From Methanolobus sp. WCC4 (GTDB lineage: Archaea; Halobacteriota; Methanosarcinia; Methanosarcinales; Methanosarcinaceae), in the NCBI RefSeq assembly GCF_038022665.1, contig NZ_CP150629.1, positions 2,772,480 through 2,836,479 of the forward strand: a stretch of DNA of 64,000 bases, in the 5' to 3' direction. The position numbers were made by a program, and so were the translations under genes. Shown one piece after another: positions 26,741 through 35,123 of this stretch; position 1 is the stretch's first letter; each line of letters starts with the position of its first letter. The notes beneath the pieces are model-generated. The model worked only from the letters and a program-made list of their open reading frames with translations. It was not told the origin of the DNA and ran no database searches.

Positions 26741-27359
26741 CCTTTTTGCCTCTTTGCGGATCCATTTACATCCCCTCAGATATTGATGGATTCACAAAAC
26801 CATTCAATCCCCTCAGATCTATGGTGTTGCTCTGTTTAATCGTGATCCGTTGTTTTGTGAACACATCTGGAACACAATGTTTCTGTGTGCTTCACAATTA
26901 CATACATGTTTTTAATATTATATAAATATTTGCTCTAATAATAGTCTGCAAATGTAGGAACCAGAATCTAAACCTTCTAAGAGCTTATTTTCCAGTATTA
27001 ACACATAGATACAGACCATGTATGTTGTGATATGTTGCTGGAACACACCTGCAATGTAAGAATTGTAATTATGGTTAATAAATATTTCGTTATTTGACGA
27101 TTTTTACAGATTTTAAACTGCAATTGTCGAATAAATACAGAATTTAAGCCTACTATATACAAAATAAGACTTAAAAACAGTTATTTTTTAATTTAAAGGA
27201 TTTATAATACAGAAAATTACAGTTTTCAGTGATCAGGGCAAAAATGTAAAAACACCCACATTCAGGTAAACGAGTGAAGAAAAAAGACATGCAGCAAACA
27301 AATACGTCACCTGTCAACGCAGTGGGTTTTATATCCAATGATAGCCATACTAAGTCCCT
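26741..27359. promoter_or_regulatory. Long AT-rich intergenic region between winged-helix gene and PAN
   Basis: No gene is seen. There is an imperfect dyad TTGTGAACACA (26855-26865) and TGTGTGCTTCACAA (26884-26897), and two copies of ctggaacaca (near 26867 and 27039). Several TATA-like stretches occur (e.g. near 26930, 27180). A bidirectional regulatory region is likely; specific sites are unproven. Confidence 0.4.
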
Positions 27360-28595
27360 ATGTCAAATAGCAGTGCTGAATCACCAATTGACACAATTAG
27401 TTCAAAGATCAAGACGCAGATCGAGTCTGACAGTCTTGACGAAAAAGATGTAGAATCATTACTTCACGAGATAGAATTACTTAAAGTCAATAACGAGAAC
27501 ATGCGCGCCAAGCTGCTTGAAGCTAGCATGCTGGCGAACAATTACCTTGAAGAGACGAGCAAGCTCAAGAGACAGATAGAGCAACTTACCACCCCACCAC
27601 TATTCATCGCCACGGTCATGGAAGTAGACAATGGCCAGGCACTTATCAGACAGCATGGAAACAACCAGGAGGTTGTGACGAAGATACCCACCAACATCAA
27701 TGTTGAGGCAGGAATGAGGGTCTGCGTGAATGCCGCATTCTCTATTATATCTATAATATCCAGAGCTGCGGACGTGCGCGCGCAGATCATGGAACTCATC
27801 AACTCCCCGGGAGTGGACTATGATATGATAGGCGGCCTTGACGATGTGCTGAAAGAGGTCATCGAATCCGTGGAACTACCACTTATCGAGCCCGAGCTCT
27901 TTGAGAAGATAGGCATCGAACCACCTACTGGCGTACTGATGTACGGCGCGCCGGGAACTGGTAAGACACTTATCGCAAAGGCTGTTGCCTCAAGGGCGAA
28001 TGCCACGTTCATCAGGATGTCCGGTTCCGACCTTGTGCAGAAGTTCGTAGGAGAGGGCGCGCGCCTTGTGAAGGACGTGTTCCAGATGGCCCGCGACAAG
28101 TCACCATCCATCCTTTTCATAGATGAGATAGATGCAGTGGGCGGCATGCGTACCCACGACGGCACCACAGGTTCCGCAGAAGTGAACCGTACCATGCTCC
28201 AGTTACTCGCCGAGATGGACGGTTTTGACGCAACCCAGAATGTGAAGGTCATTGCGGCAACCAACAGGATAGACCTGCTGGATCCTGCCCTTCTCCGTCC
28301 GGGACGTTTCGACCGTGTGATAGAGGTCCCACTCCCCGATGAGAAGGGACGCACGGAGATCTTCAAGATCCACACCCGCAAGATGAACCTTGCCGATGAT
28401 GTTGACTTCGAGAAGCTGGCAACCATGACCAACGGCCTCAGTGGCGCAGATATCAAGGTCATCACAAAGGAAGCCGGTATGTTCGTCCTGAGAAGACGCG
28501 GCGAGCACATCACCATGAAGGACCTCATGGACGCCTACGACAAGGTAGTCTCAGAGGAAGAGGAAACAACTTTACCACATAGTATGTTTGTTTAA
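27360..28595 (+). CDS. psmR: Proteasome-activating nucleotidase (PAN)
   Basis: A 411-residue AAA+ ATPase: N-terminal coiled coil (about 20-75), OB domain, Walker A GAPGTGKT, pore loop FVGEGARLV, Walker B ILFIDEIDAVGG, sensor/Arg-finger block NRIDLLDPALLRPGRFDR. It forms a hexamer that unfolds substrates into the 20S proteasome. The C terminus ends HSMFV; the usual HbYX docking motif would be hydrophobic-Tyr-X, so here Phe replaces Tyr. That may weaken gate opening, or mark this as one of several PAN paralogues. It is immediately upstream of tRNA-Glu. Confidence 0.95.
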   Translation: MSNSSAESPIDTISSKIKTQIESDSLDEKDVESLLHEIELLKVNNENMRAKLLEASMLANNYLEETSKLKRQIEQLTTPPLFIATVMEVDNGQALIRQHGNNQEVVTKIPTNINVEAGMRVCVNAAFSIISIISRAADVRAQIMELINSPGVDYDMIGGLDDVLKEVIESVELPLIEPELFEKIGIEPPTGVLMYGAPGTGKTLIAKAVASRANATFIRMSGSDLVQKFVGEGARLVKDVFQMARDKSPSILFIDEIDAVGGMRTHDGTTGSAEVNRTMLQLLAEMDGFDATQNVKVIAATNRIDLLDPALLRPGRFDRVIEVPLPDEKGRTEIFKIHTRKMNLADDVDFEKLATMTNGLSGADIKVITKEAGMFVLRRRGEHITMKDLMDAYDKVVSEEEETTLPHSMFV

Positions 28596-28680
28596 AACAA
28601 CAAACATACACTTTTTCACCCGGACGAAAGCTTTATATTCTTTAAGTGACTTTCAAGGGTGCTGTTAGGCAATTCAGAAT

Positions 28681-28755
28681 GCTCCGATAGTGTAGCACGG
28701 CCAATCATGCAGGACTCTCACTCCTGCGACTGGGGTTCGAATCCCCATCGGAGCA
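28681..28755 (+). tRNA. tRNA-Glu(CUC)
   Basis: Acceptor GCTCCGA/TCGGAGC, anticodon stem CAGGA/TCCTG with loop CTCTCAC giving anticodon CTC, T-arm TGGGG-TTCGAAT-CCCCA, discriminator A. CCA is not encoded here, but the displaced original 3' end at 50561-50590 reads gcaCCA. The 3' 27 nt form the attachment repeat of element 2. Confidence 0.93.
28729..28755. repeat. attL of element 2 (27 bp, tRNA-Glu 3' end)
   Basis: Identical over 27 nt to 50561-50587; spans the last anticodon-arm bases, T-arm, acceptor strand and discriminator base of tRNA-Glu. Confidence 0.92.
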
Positions 28756-28865
28756 TACGACCCTTTTCTTTTTACTCAATGCGAATATCATTTTGATACT
28801 ACACAAGTTACCCCAGTCACGTCAATATATAAAATTTTATATAATATCATGACGGATTTTTATGT

Positions 28866-29048
28866 ATGGGAATACTCAACGATCTTACTATCAAAATGGT
28901 GAACGACCCACTAAATGAATACTTCAGTGTACAAATCGCCGGAATAATAGCTACATTTTTACTGGCAATCTATATTCTTATTTTGTTGTATGAAAAAGCG
29001 GTCGAAGTACACGAAAAAGACAAAGCCAAGAAAGAAAACAATAATTAA
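28866..29048 (+). CDS. 60-residue single-TM protein, first gene of element 2
   Basis: TM at about residues 22-42 (IAGIIATFLLAIYILILLYE) followed by a strongly charged tail (EKAVEVHEKDKAKKENNN). A TATA-like stretch (near 28825-28845) precedes it. Not recognised. Confidence 0.55.
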   Translation: MGILNDLTIKMVNDPLNEYFSVQIAGIIATFLLAIYILILLYEKAVEVHEKDKAKKENNN

Positions 29049-29111
29049 AACATTTGTATATATAAGCAACATATACACACTTTTATACTATTGGATATAT
29101 TTATACAAGTC

Positions 29112-30152
29112 ATGAAGTGTCAGTATAGCAAAGAACAAAAAACTGTATTAGAAGAGTTCTGGCTAGACTGCGAATGTCGAGATTTCCACCAGCGTACTAG
29201 AGAAACTTACCGATCGAATGTCAGATACTTTCTTAATTTCACGAAGGTAGACATCAATTCTATTTTTGAAAATTTCTATATTGAAACAAATTTCGATGAA
29301 CTGAAGAAGTTCCTGCTGCATCTGAGAAGAAGAAAACTTTCCCAAAGTACAATCAATGGTTATTTTGCTGCATTATCGACCTTCTTTGGATTCCTTCATG
29401 AATATGATAAAACGAACAAGAACATTATCCCGGATTTTCGAAAAAGATACGTGAGGATGAAGAAGAAGTTCAATCACCAGAGTGAAAGACAGATAATTGA
29501 TGTCCCTACAATGGTACGTTTAATCGACGAACCATTGAGAACAAAAGCAGGACAAGTGATAAAAGATTATTGTCGAACGGTTCCAGAGAGGGACCGTGCT
29601 ATAATGACCCTGCTTGCAAAGACAGGACTTAGAAGAGAAGAACTTCGACTTTTAGAGATCAATGATATTGACATAGAAAATGGGATTATCTACATCAACC
29701 CTGAATTCTCAAAGAGAACCAACTGTATGGGATTCTTTGACCAAGAAGCCAAGATGATACTTAAGGAATATCTCCGGTGGAGAAGCAGCATTGTGAGAAG
29801 TGATAACAGAAAACTGTTTGTGACTCACACAGGTGCAAAGCTAAGAAAGGATGATATCTACTACATTGTTACCTATTACGCTAAAAGAATTGGAATCCAT
29901 GACCCACATGGACCTACGATGAAGAAATACACTCCAATATGCTTCAGACATTGGTTCACTACCTGGCTTAGAAGGAACGGGATGTCAAGGGAGTTCAGGA
30001 AATGGTTGCGTGGAGATGCACCTGAAGGAGCAGACGATTGGTATGACCATGTATTTGCTGAGAATGTCAAACCTGCATATCTTAAACTTATTCCAAAATT
30101 TGATGAGTTCAGGACTAAAGCATGTGAAACACCTGTTCAATGTTGCATATAA
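29112..30152 (+). CDS. Tyrosine integrase of element 2
   Basis: About 346 residues from the ATG at 29112; a TTG at 29091 would add seven residues but overlaps a TATA-like sequence. N-terminal SAM-like domain (about 10-115), catalytic domain with AKTGLRREELRLLE (Arg I) and the C-terminal WLRGDAPEGADDWYDHVF (nucleophilic Tyr). The HxxR box reads TPICFRHWFTTW: the expected His is Ile, while a His follows the Arg directly. The 301-residue integrase of provirus 1 keeps SHCLR. The enzyme may use a substitute residue or be weakened. Unusually the gene is separated from the tRNA by a small TM gene. Confidence 0.85.
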   Translation: MKCQYSKEQKTVLEEFWLDCECRDFHQRTRETYRSNVRYFLNFTKVDINSIFENFYIETNFDELKKFLLHLRRRKLSQSTINGYFAALSTFFGFLHEYDKTNKNIIPDFRKRYVRMKKKFNHQSERQIIDVPTMVRLIDEPLRTKAGQVIKDYCRTVPERDRAIMTLLAKTGLRREELRLLEINDIDIENGIIYINPEFSKRTNCMGFFDQEAKMILKEYLRWRSSIVRSDNRKLFVTHTGAKLRKDDIYYIVTYYAKRIGIHDPHGPTMKKYTPICFRHWFTTWLRRNGMSREFRKWLRGDAPEGADDWYDHVFAENVKPAYLKLIPKFDEFRTKACETPVQCCI

Positions 30153-30862
30153 ACAAAACGTCTATTGATATCGATTTTGTATTTATTGCTCATATGCGAA
30201 GAATTAAATATAGTTTTGTGAAAACGCTTATATAATAGTATTTTCATAAAAGAATTTACAACGTTGCTACTGATATCTTATAATAAAAATCTTATAAAAA
30301 TACCCCATACGAACAAATATTTTTAAAAAAACGATATCCAGAGATACTGATTAAAAAAATGTAAAATACGAACAATCTCGGCAAACGGACATGTCTATTT
30401 TCAATGTCCCCATAGCGAAAAGCGTTGTTTTTAGCGCAAAAAAATGTCCATATTCAATCTTATCTACAAGATAGGGACATTTTTTGAACGCTCGGTCGTT
30501 CCTCCTCGCTCCGCCTGGTCGTCACTTCCCTCGCGAGCCATGGATGAAGACCGGGAAGCTAGCCACCTGCTACGTGAGCCGATCGTTCAGTTGTCGCCAG
30601 TACCGGATAGCTGCGCTACTTTCCCCGCACACCGTTTTTTGCTTAATCGCTTCGCTGACAAAAAACGATATGCAGGATAAAGCATCCGGCACAAACGACT
30701 GCCCTCTCTAAGCTGTTGAGGGAGTGCCTCTATGGGTGGGTGGTTCCCTGGATCGCACCGGCCAAGTTAGCCAAGTTAGCCAACTGCGCACATTAATTTA
30801 TTTCAACAGTTATTTAATAAAAACGATATCAGTAGCCACACACACCTTTATATAGTAGTAGA
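30153..30862. promoter_or_regulatory. Gene-free region of element 2: iterons and hairpins, candidate replication origin
   Basis: About 700 nt without a credible gene. Three copies of the core aaaacgatat occur at about 30327-30337, 30661-30671 and 30820-30829, the first and third continuing as cgatatc. Hairpin A has 11-bp perfect arms (AAAAAATGTCC at 30439-30449, complement at 30475-30485) with an inner 5-bp stem. Hairpin B has arms CGTTTTTTG (30633-30641) and CAAAAAACG (30659-30667), the latter fused to an iteron. A 9-bp tandem ccaagttag repeats near 30762-30780. The block 30486-30740 is notably GC-rich compared with its flanks. This clustering suggests an origin; that function is inference. 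Confidence 0.5.
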
Positions 30863-30880
30863 TACTAGTATATACTAGTA
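30847..30880 (+). promoter_or_regulatory. TATA box with 18-bp palindromic operator
   Basis: A TATA box (tttatatag, 30848-30856) is followed at 30863-30880 by a perfect 18-bp palindrome TACTAGTATATACTAGTA, placed at the expected start-site region, 34 nt before the first gene of the 30914-33254 operon. A bound dimer would block initiation. The operon encodes an RHH protein (32943-33092), a natural candidate repressor (inference). Confidence 0.6.
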
Positions 30881-30913
30881 AGCAATTATAACTTACTAGG
30901 ATGTTGGCACATC

Positions 30914-31486
30914 ATGAAAGAAGATCTAATAACAATAGGAAGAAAGAACGAAGTTTATAGACCATGTTATATAAAAATAAATAACAAGGAATACCAAATC
31001 GAAAAAATACACATTTTCAATAAAGAAGGAATTCTTTATTCTACATATTCCGGCTGGTTTGAAAAGTACATCGGAATTTATCTATCTGAAGATATTACAG
31101 AATTCACACTTAATGATGTAGTACTTAAAAGAAAGATAAATTACAACCTAGAAACAAATTTCATTATTTCACTAGGTAAAGATGATTACAGTAATGAAAA
31201 ACTATGTGAATTGTATATTCACGATGCAACAGTACAAACAATAAAAAAACAGGTTGTCAAACTGGAAACCAACACAACAACCACATACCACGATATTAAA
31301 AAAATAACATTGAATGAACTTGAATTTAATGTAAGTGATAATATCACAATACAAGATACTGACTTTGGTATCAAGGTTAAACAGTTTGAAAAGATGTTCA
31401 AAGATGATAATATTGATATCAATAGATACCATATTCAAAAAATATTGGAATTGTACAATATAGAAAAAAAAGAAGGTGGTAACTAA
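30914..31486 (+). CDS. Unknown 190-residue soluble protein
   Basis: AT-rich, Lys/Ile/Asn-rich protein, no TM. Starts with beta-like segments (YRPCYIKINNKEYQIEKIHI) and ends in helical charged sequence (YNIEKKEGGN). Not recognised. First gene of the rightward operon; its TAA shares the A with the next ATG (TAATG). Confidence 0.65.
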   Translation: MKEDLITIGRKNEVYRPCYIKINNKEYQIEKIHIFNKEGILYSTYSGWFEKYIGIYLSEDITEFTLNDVVLKRKINYNLETNFIISLGKDDYSNEKLCELYIHDATVQTIKKQVVKLETNTTTTYHDIKKITLNELEFNVSDNITIQDTDFGIKVKQFEKMFKDDNIDINRYHIQKILELYNIEKKEGGN

Positions 31487-32010
31487 TGCCACTTTCAACC
31501 GCTATTGAGATAATCAACGACCTTAAAGAGCACTTCAAAGCAATTGATAACAATTTTGTTAAGATCATCGATGAGAAAGAGACCGAGATGATCAGAACAG
31601 GCATGCATAAGACACAGATAGCTTATGCACTGGCCGACAGCAGCCTGCAGATAGTCAACGCAATGACCACAGATACAACTCACAGACTGCTTCTTGAAAT
31701 GGGAATTCTTGATAATGTCGACATGACAGACGAAGAAACGGAAATATGGGGAGAAACTGTCACAAAGGCAGAAGAGACATTTAAAAAGTGGGAAATACTC
31801 CACTTAAAAAATGATGCTGAGAAGCTACTTTTCAAAACCTGTAAAGAATGGATGCATGATAATAATAAAAGATTGATCAAGGCCGGAAAAAGTAAGGATG
31901 AACTGGAATTGGTCAATAAGCTCTTTGACTCGATACACGAACATCCCAGGCACGTTAAGAGCCTTGTGAGCATTTGCATGAAAGTAGATATGTGCGAGGT
32001 GGAAAATTGA
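31486..32010 (+). CDS. Unknown 174-residue all-helical protein
   Basis: Starts in a TAATG overlap with GGTGG as ribosome site. Predominantly helical and acidic (ATTIEIINDLKEHFKAIDNN-like start, KTCKEWMHDNNKRLIKAGKS in the middle). No motif recognised. Translationally coupled to its neighbours. Confidence 0.62.
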   Translation: MPLSTAIEIINDLKEHFKAIDNNFVKIIDEKETEMIRTGMHKTQIAYALADSSLQIVNAMTTDTTHRLLLEMGILDNVDMTDEETEIWGETVTKAEETFKKWEILHLKNDAEKLLFKTCKEWMHDNNKRLIKAGKSKDELELVNKLFDSIHEHPRHVKSLVSICMKVDMCEVEN

Positions 32011-32228
32011 ACACCTCCAACAAGCAACTTTTTAAAATTAATCAACTGGTATGGTACAAAAACCAAGTATGGAAAATAGCGGACCATTGGAAACCTGAAA
32101 ACAGCGACATGCACCTTTATGCACTATGGTCTCAAGACGAAAAAACCGAGGTTGATGGATGGATACCACAGCCAGAATTAAAAAAATATCAAATACACGC
32201 ATTAGGATTTAGCAGAGCAGATTATTAA
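32007..32228 (+). CDS. 73-residue SH3-like small protein
   Basis: The TTG start (32007) overlaps the upstream TGA (TTGA) with gaggtgg before it; a longer reading from 31974 would overlap the upstream gene by 37 nt. Segment INQLVWYKNQVWKIADHWKP suggests a small beta-barrel (KOW/SH3-like). Role unknown. Confidence 0.55.
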   Translation: MNTSNKQLFKINQLVWYKNQVWKIADHWKPENSDMHLYALWSQDEKTEVDGWIPQPELKKYQIHALGFSRADY

Positions 32229-32244
32229 TTTTTCAGGTGATAAA

Positions 32245-32514
32245 ATGACAGACGGAAATGATCTTTTATTGAATGGAACAGAGAAAACCGACATAATAAA
32301 AGAATGGAATGATACTGTAAATCTGCATGTAAATGATGTATGGATTGGATTAGTAGACCTTGAAACAACAAGAGAGAAAGGCAACTATGCTTTTTTTAAA
32401 TATGTCAAGGAAATAAAGCAAACCAGCGGATCACTTGATATATTTATAGAGATACCCGAGTGGATAGCAGAGATGGACCAGGAAGAAAAGGACAAGGCAG
32501 GAGTGGGAAGATGA
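32245..32514 (+). CDS. Unknown 89-residue acidic protein
   Basis: Ribosome site ggtga upstream of the ATG. Acidic, with VNDVWIGLVDLETTREKGNY in the middle; no TM. Ends in an ATGA overlap with the next gene. Not recognised. Confidence 0.55.
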   Translation: MTDGNDLLLNGTEKTDIIKEWNDTVNLHVNDVWIGLVDLETTREKGNYAFFKYVKEIKQTSGSLDIFIEIPEWIAEMDQEEKDKAGVGR

Positions 32515-32915
32515 TAACATTAGGCCAAACTCCCAGAATAACCCTTTTAAAACTTGTCTTTGAAATGCCTTCGGAAGAAATCAAACGATATCTTTTAGAC
32601 TATCTCAGCCAGGAAGAACAAACCGAAATAAAAAGAATAGCAAGAGAAGCAAGAACCAATGAAAAAAACAAGCTATTCCAAGATATCAAAGGATTCCAGG
32701 ACATACCTGAAGAAAGACAAATTGAATTTGTAAAGGCAGCTGTCAGTTATGCAATTGCTCAAGGTGGTGCAAGTGCTGCCAATCAGAAAATAATCAGTGT
32801 GGAACAATGCCAGGAAGATATTAGAAAATACGGTCCAACTGCATTAAGAATGCATTTGATGCATGGATTTACACCAGGATATCAATTAATCATCAATGGT
32901 AGATACGGATACTGA
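32511..32915 (+). CDS. Unknown 134-residue helical protein
   Basis: Start chosen at the ATG overlapping the previous TGA (ATGA); a longer in-frame reading from 32460 lies inside the neighbour. Helical, charged: MPSEEIKRYLLDYLSQEEQT, later AVSYAIAQGGASAANQKI. Not recognised. Confidence 0.58.
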   Translation: MITLGQTPRITLLKLVFEMPSEEIKRYLLDYLSQEEQTEIKRIAREARTNEKNKLFQDIKGFQDIPEERQIEFVKAAVSYAIAQGGASAANQKIISVEQCQEDIRKYGPTALRMHLMHGFTPGYQLIINGRYGY

Positions 32916-32942
32916 TATATACCAGTGTGCAAAGGTGATACT

Positions 32943-33092
32943 ATGGCATCATGGAAAGGATCCGTATCTCTACCCAAAGAACTGAGAGAAAGAGTAGACA
33001 AGTACAACAAAGAAAACCCTGCAAGGAAACTTAATTTAAGTGCGATACTTCAGGCAGGAGTTGAAGAAATCTTAACAGAAGAAGGTTATTGA
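32943..33092 (+). CDS. 49-residue ribbon-helix-helix (CopG/Arc-type) regulator
   Basis: MASWKGSVSLPKELRERVDK begins with the N-terminal strand and first helix typical of RHH proteins; the second helix is LNLSAILQAGVEEILTEEG. Such dimers insert a beta ribbon into the DNA major groove, often at short palindromes. The 18-bp palindrome at 30863-30880 at the head of this operon is its probable target, giving negative autoregulation (inference). Ribosome site aaaggtg 6 nt upstream. Confidence 0.75.
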   Translation: MASWKGSVSLPKELRERVDKYNKENPARKLNLSAILQAGVEEILTEEGY

Positions 33093-33095
33093 AAT

Positions 33096-33254
33096 ATGGT
33101 TAATCGTCGTGTACAATGCCCGGATAGTTTTAAAAGCGGTACTTGCAGATTCATGAACACTGCATATATACAGAAAAGAAATGATGAAGGCAAGCTATCA
33201 CTTATCAAAATAGGATATTATTGTACTGAATGTGGTAAGTTTACACCATTGTAA
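33096..33254 (+). CDS. 52-residue zinc-ribbon-like protein
   Basis: Three nt after the RHH gene. Cys residues at CPDSFKSGTC and CTECG form a likely four-Cys zinc site; ends GKFTPL. Last gene of the rightward operon. Confidence 0.6.
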   Translation: MVNRRVQCPDSFKSGTCRFMNTAYIQKRNDEGKLSLIKIGYYCTECGKFTPL

Positions 33255-33556
33255 TAGACTACAGATATCCACAGTCTTAGACCTCTCTGCAGGGAAGTAA
33301 TAGACTAACCTGCAGATTTTTTCCTCGGTCCCATTCGGGAAACTGGGTCTACCTGAAGATAGACCGAATTACTTTTTTACCTTTAACACTTTGTTGGCAT
33401 TGCTGCCTGCCGATGTGCCAACGTCCGAGACAGTTATTTTAATTAACTGTTGGCAGGTAGCCAATTATCCTTTTTGTTTTTCATCGGGATCAGTGGTGGA
33501 GTTCTTATCACCCCCTGTAACTTCACACAACCGCATAATTTCAACAAATTCATCAA
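33255..33556. terminator. Convergent intergenic region with terminator hairpins
   Basis: No gene is seen. Stem GGTCTA (33346-33351) and TAGACC (33360-33365) followed by a T-run at 33371-33377 suits rightward termination. A second hairpin (gttggca/tgccaac, about 33393-33421) and T-rich tract at 33317-33322 lie nearby. Right and left operons end here. Confidence 0.55.
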
Positions 33557-33997
33557 TCAGGCATCAATGTATGTCACGTTCTCTTTTGATGTCTCAACGA
33601 CCGTCTGAGCAGCCACGGAGACAGTATCTATCGTACCGTCCAGGTCAGATACTGCGTTGTACAACATCTGGACCATGAAGAGTCTGCCATCGCCCAGGGT
33701 GTAAGCATATGCAATGTCTATAGCTGAGAGCAGACCAAGTATAATGATGACAGCAGCCAACAAAGTTGTGATATTTGACCGGATAGCCATCTCATACAGG
33801 GTCTTCATCTTCTCGGATATCGCCTGACACAGGTAAACTAATACGACATAGGTGTAGATCTTCCAAATTGACAACTGAATAACTGTGAGGTCAACAGATG
33901 TTCCCAGAACATCAACTAAAAAGGGAATCAGGTCATGCCTGACGATGACAGCCAGGACGACCCATGAAGCAAAGAATATCTGCCGGAAAGTGACCAT
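33557..33997 (-). CDS. Four-TM small membrane protein
   Basis: About 146 residues from the ATG five bases after the upstream TGA; a TTG at 34021 would overlap the neighbour. Hydrophobic helices at roughly 5-25, 35-60 (IWKIYTYVVLVYLCQAI) and 75-100 (TTLLAAVIIILGLLSAIDIA), with a polar C terminus. Last gene of the leftward operon; probable virion or assembly membrane protein. Confidence 0.6.
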   Translation of the reverse strand: MVTFRQIFFASWVVLAVIVRHDLIPFLVDVLGTSVDLTVIQLSIWKIYTYVVLVYLCQAISEKMKTLYEMAIRSNITTLLAAVIIILGLLSAIDIAYAYTLGDGRLFMVQMLYNAVSDLDGTIDTVSVAAQTVVETSKENVTYIDA

Positions 33998-34001
33998 ATA
34001 A

Positions 34002-34349
34002 TCATCTCTTGCTGGAAGCAAGGTTCTTCATGGTATTGTATGCACCCTGCTTGCTATAGCCTCTATTCATGAGTTTTGCCATACCAAGTCTGAAGCCACG
34101 GAGAGAAATTCTTTTACTGGATTTCTTACCGGAAGAACCGAAAAATTCGTTAATGCTGCGATTCTTGCCATATCCCGGCTTTTTGTTAGGTGCCTTCTTT
34201 TCTTTCTTTTTCAAATATTGCAACCGCCTGTGATAAGTGGCCTTAGTTATGTTACCTTCTTTCCAGTCCTCTTTTAGCTGGTTCATCTGAACACGATAAT
34301 CGTCTTTTGAACCAGGAACAGGTCGATAGACCCTTTTACCTTTTACCAT
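34002..34349 (-). CDS. Very basic 115-residue protein, probable DNA-binding virion or packaging protein
   Basis: Lys/Arg throughout (RRLQYLKKKEKKAPNKKPG; KKSSKRISLRGFRLGMAK), no TM, ends NLASSKR. Start at the ATG (34349), three codons inside a possible TTG start. Basic small proteins in archaeal membrane viruses condense the genome (for example VP2-type proteins of spindle-shaped viruses), but no family is recognised. Confidence 0.58.
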   Translation of the reverse strand: MVKGKRVYRPVPGSKDDYRVQMNQLKEDWKEGNITKATYHRRLQYLKKKEKKAPNKKPGYGKNRSINEFFGSSGKKSSKRISLRGFRLGMAKLMNRGYSKQGAYNTMKNLASSKR

Positions 34350-34359
34350 CAATATCAAC

Positions 34360-34542
34360 TCACTTTATTTGCCGTGCTCCGGCAGTAACAATAATTCCAC
34401 CAACGATGAGGACCGCAGGTCCTACGTCTTCAGGCAAGAAGGTCACAAGTCCCGTTGAAACCATAATCGCACCAAATACCATGACAGTATCTCTCATGAC
34501 CTTCTTGCTGTTCTTTTCGATGTCAGTCCTATCAAGGTTCAT
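34360..34542 (-). CDS. 60-residue two-TM hairpin protein
   Basis: Charged N terminus (MNLDRTDIEKNSKKVMRDT), TM1 VMVFGAIMVSTGLVTFL, turn PEDVGP, TM2 AVLIVGGIIVTAG, basic end ARQIK. The hairpin of two short TMs is the architecture of spindle-shaped-virus coat proteins and of many small membrane-virion proteins; assignment is inference. ATGA overlap with the upstream gene. Confidence 0.58.
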   Translation of the reverse strand: MNLDRTDIEKNSKKVMRDTVMVFGAIMVSTGLVTFLPEDVGPAVLIVGGIIVTAGARQIK

Positions 34543-35123
34543 TCCTTTTTCCTCCGGGCTAGCACAATACCCACGAGCAGGACCAACACGAGAGATATAA
34601 CAGCCGAGCCGGTAAGAACGGCTGCGTTAAAGTCAATTTCATCGACAGGACTTTCGCTGTCATCAGGTTCATCGTAATCAGCAGGGTCGATAACCGTTAT
34701 GGACAATTCAAAGGTGTTCGGGCTGTCACGGATGGAGTCATAACGTCCATCTGCTTCTTTGACCTCCATTGTTATCTCGACTTCGTACTGTTCACCGACA
34801 TCACCATAGACAGTCAGAGGGAACGTTCCTTCGACAGTTTCATCGGCTGAGATGGAAAACGGTGTCAGGTATTTATCATCCCTGTCTCGCTGGGAACCGT
34901 CCCAGTCTATCGCGATCCTGGCACTGGTGTCTTCAGGTATGTAGGGTTCCCAGTAGTCATCATAGGTATATTTGTACGGTATCTGCACAGTTTCACCGGC
35001 AGGCAGTTCTACTGACTGATCACCGGTAAGCATGGTGAACTCTGTTGATGTGAGCAGCATGAACAGTGCCACAAGCAGAAAACCGACCATGACCGGATTG
35101 AATTTACTTGTCATCTTTCTCAC
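34539..35123 (-). CDS. Secreted, C-terminally anchored 194-residue surface protein
   Basis: Signal-like N terminus (VMVGFLLVALFMLLTSTEFT), beta-rich ectodomain (about 35-150: ETVQIPYKYTYDDYWEPYIP, then TFPLTVYGDVGEQYEVEITM), acidic linker YDEPDDSESPVDE, and C-terminal TM ending RRKKE. It overlaps the upstream gene by 20 nt. Architecture of a virion surface or spike protein; not recognised. Confidence 0.6.
   Translation of the reverse strand: MRKMTSKFNPVMVGFLLVALFMLLTSTEFTMLTGDQSVELPAGETVQIPYKYTYDDYWEPYIPEDTSARIAIDWDGSQRDRDDKYLTPFSISADETVEGTFPLTVYGDVGEQYEVEITMEVKEADGRYDSIRDSPNTFELSITVIDPADYDEPDDSESPVDEIDFNAAVLTGSAVISLVLVLLVGIVLARRKKE

Noticed and set aside
30444-30711. Two overlapping open frames of 75-78 codons in the GC-rich patch
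   Set aside because: They overlap each other, contain hairpin arms and show no start signals or known motif; regulatory DNA is more likely.
33391-33678. A 95-codon rightward frame in the convergent region
   Set aside because: It overlaps hairpins and the end of the 33557-33997 gene antisense; no ribosome site.
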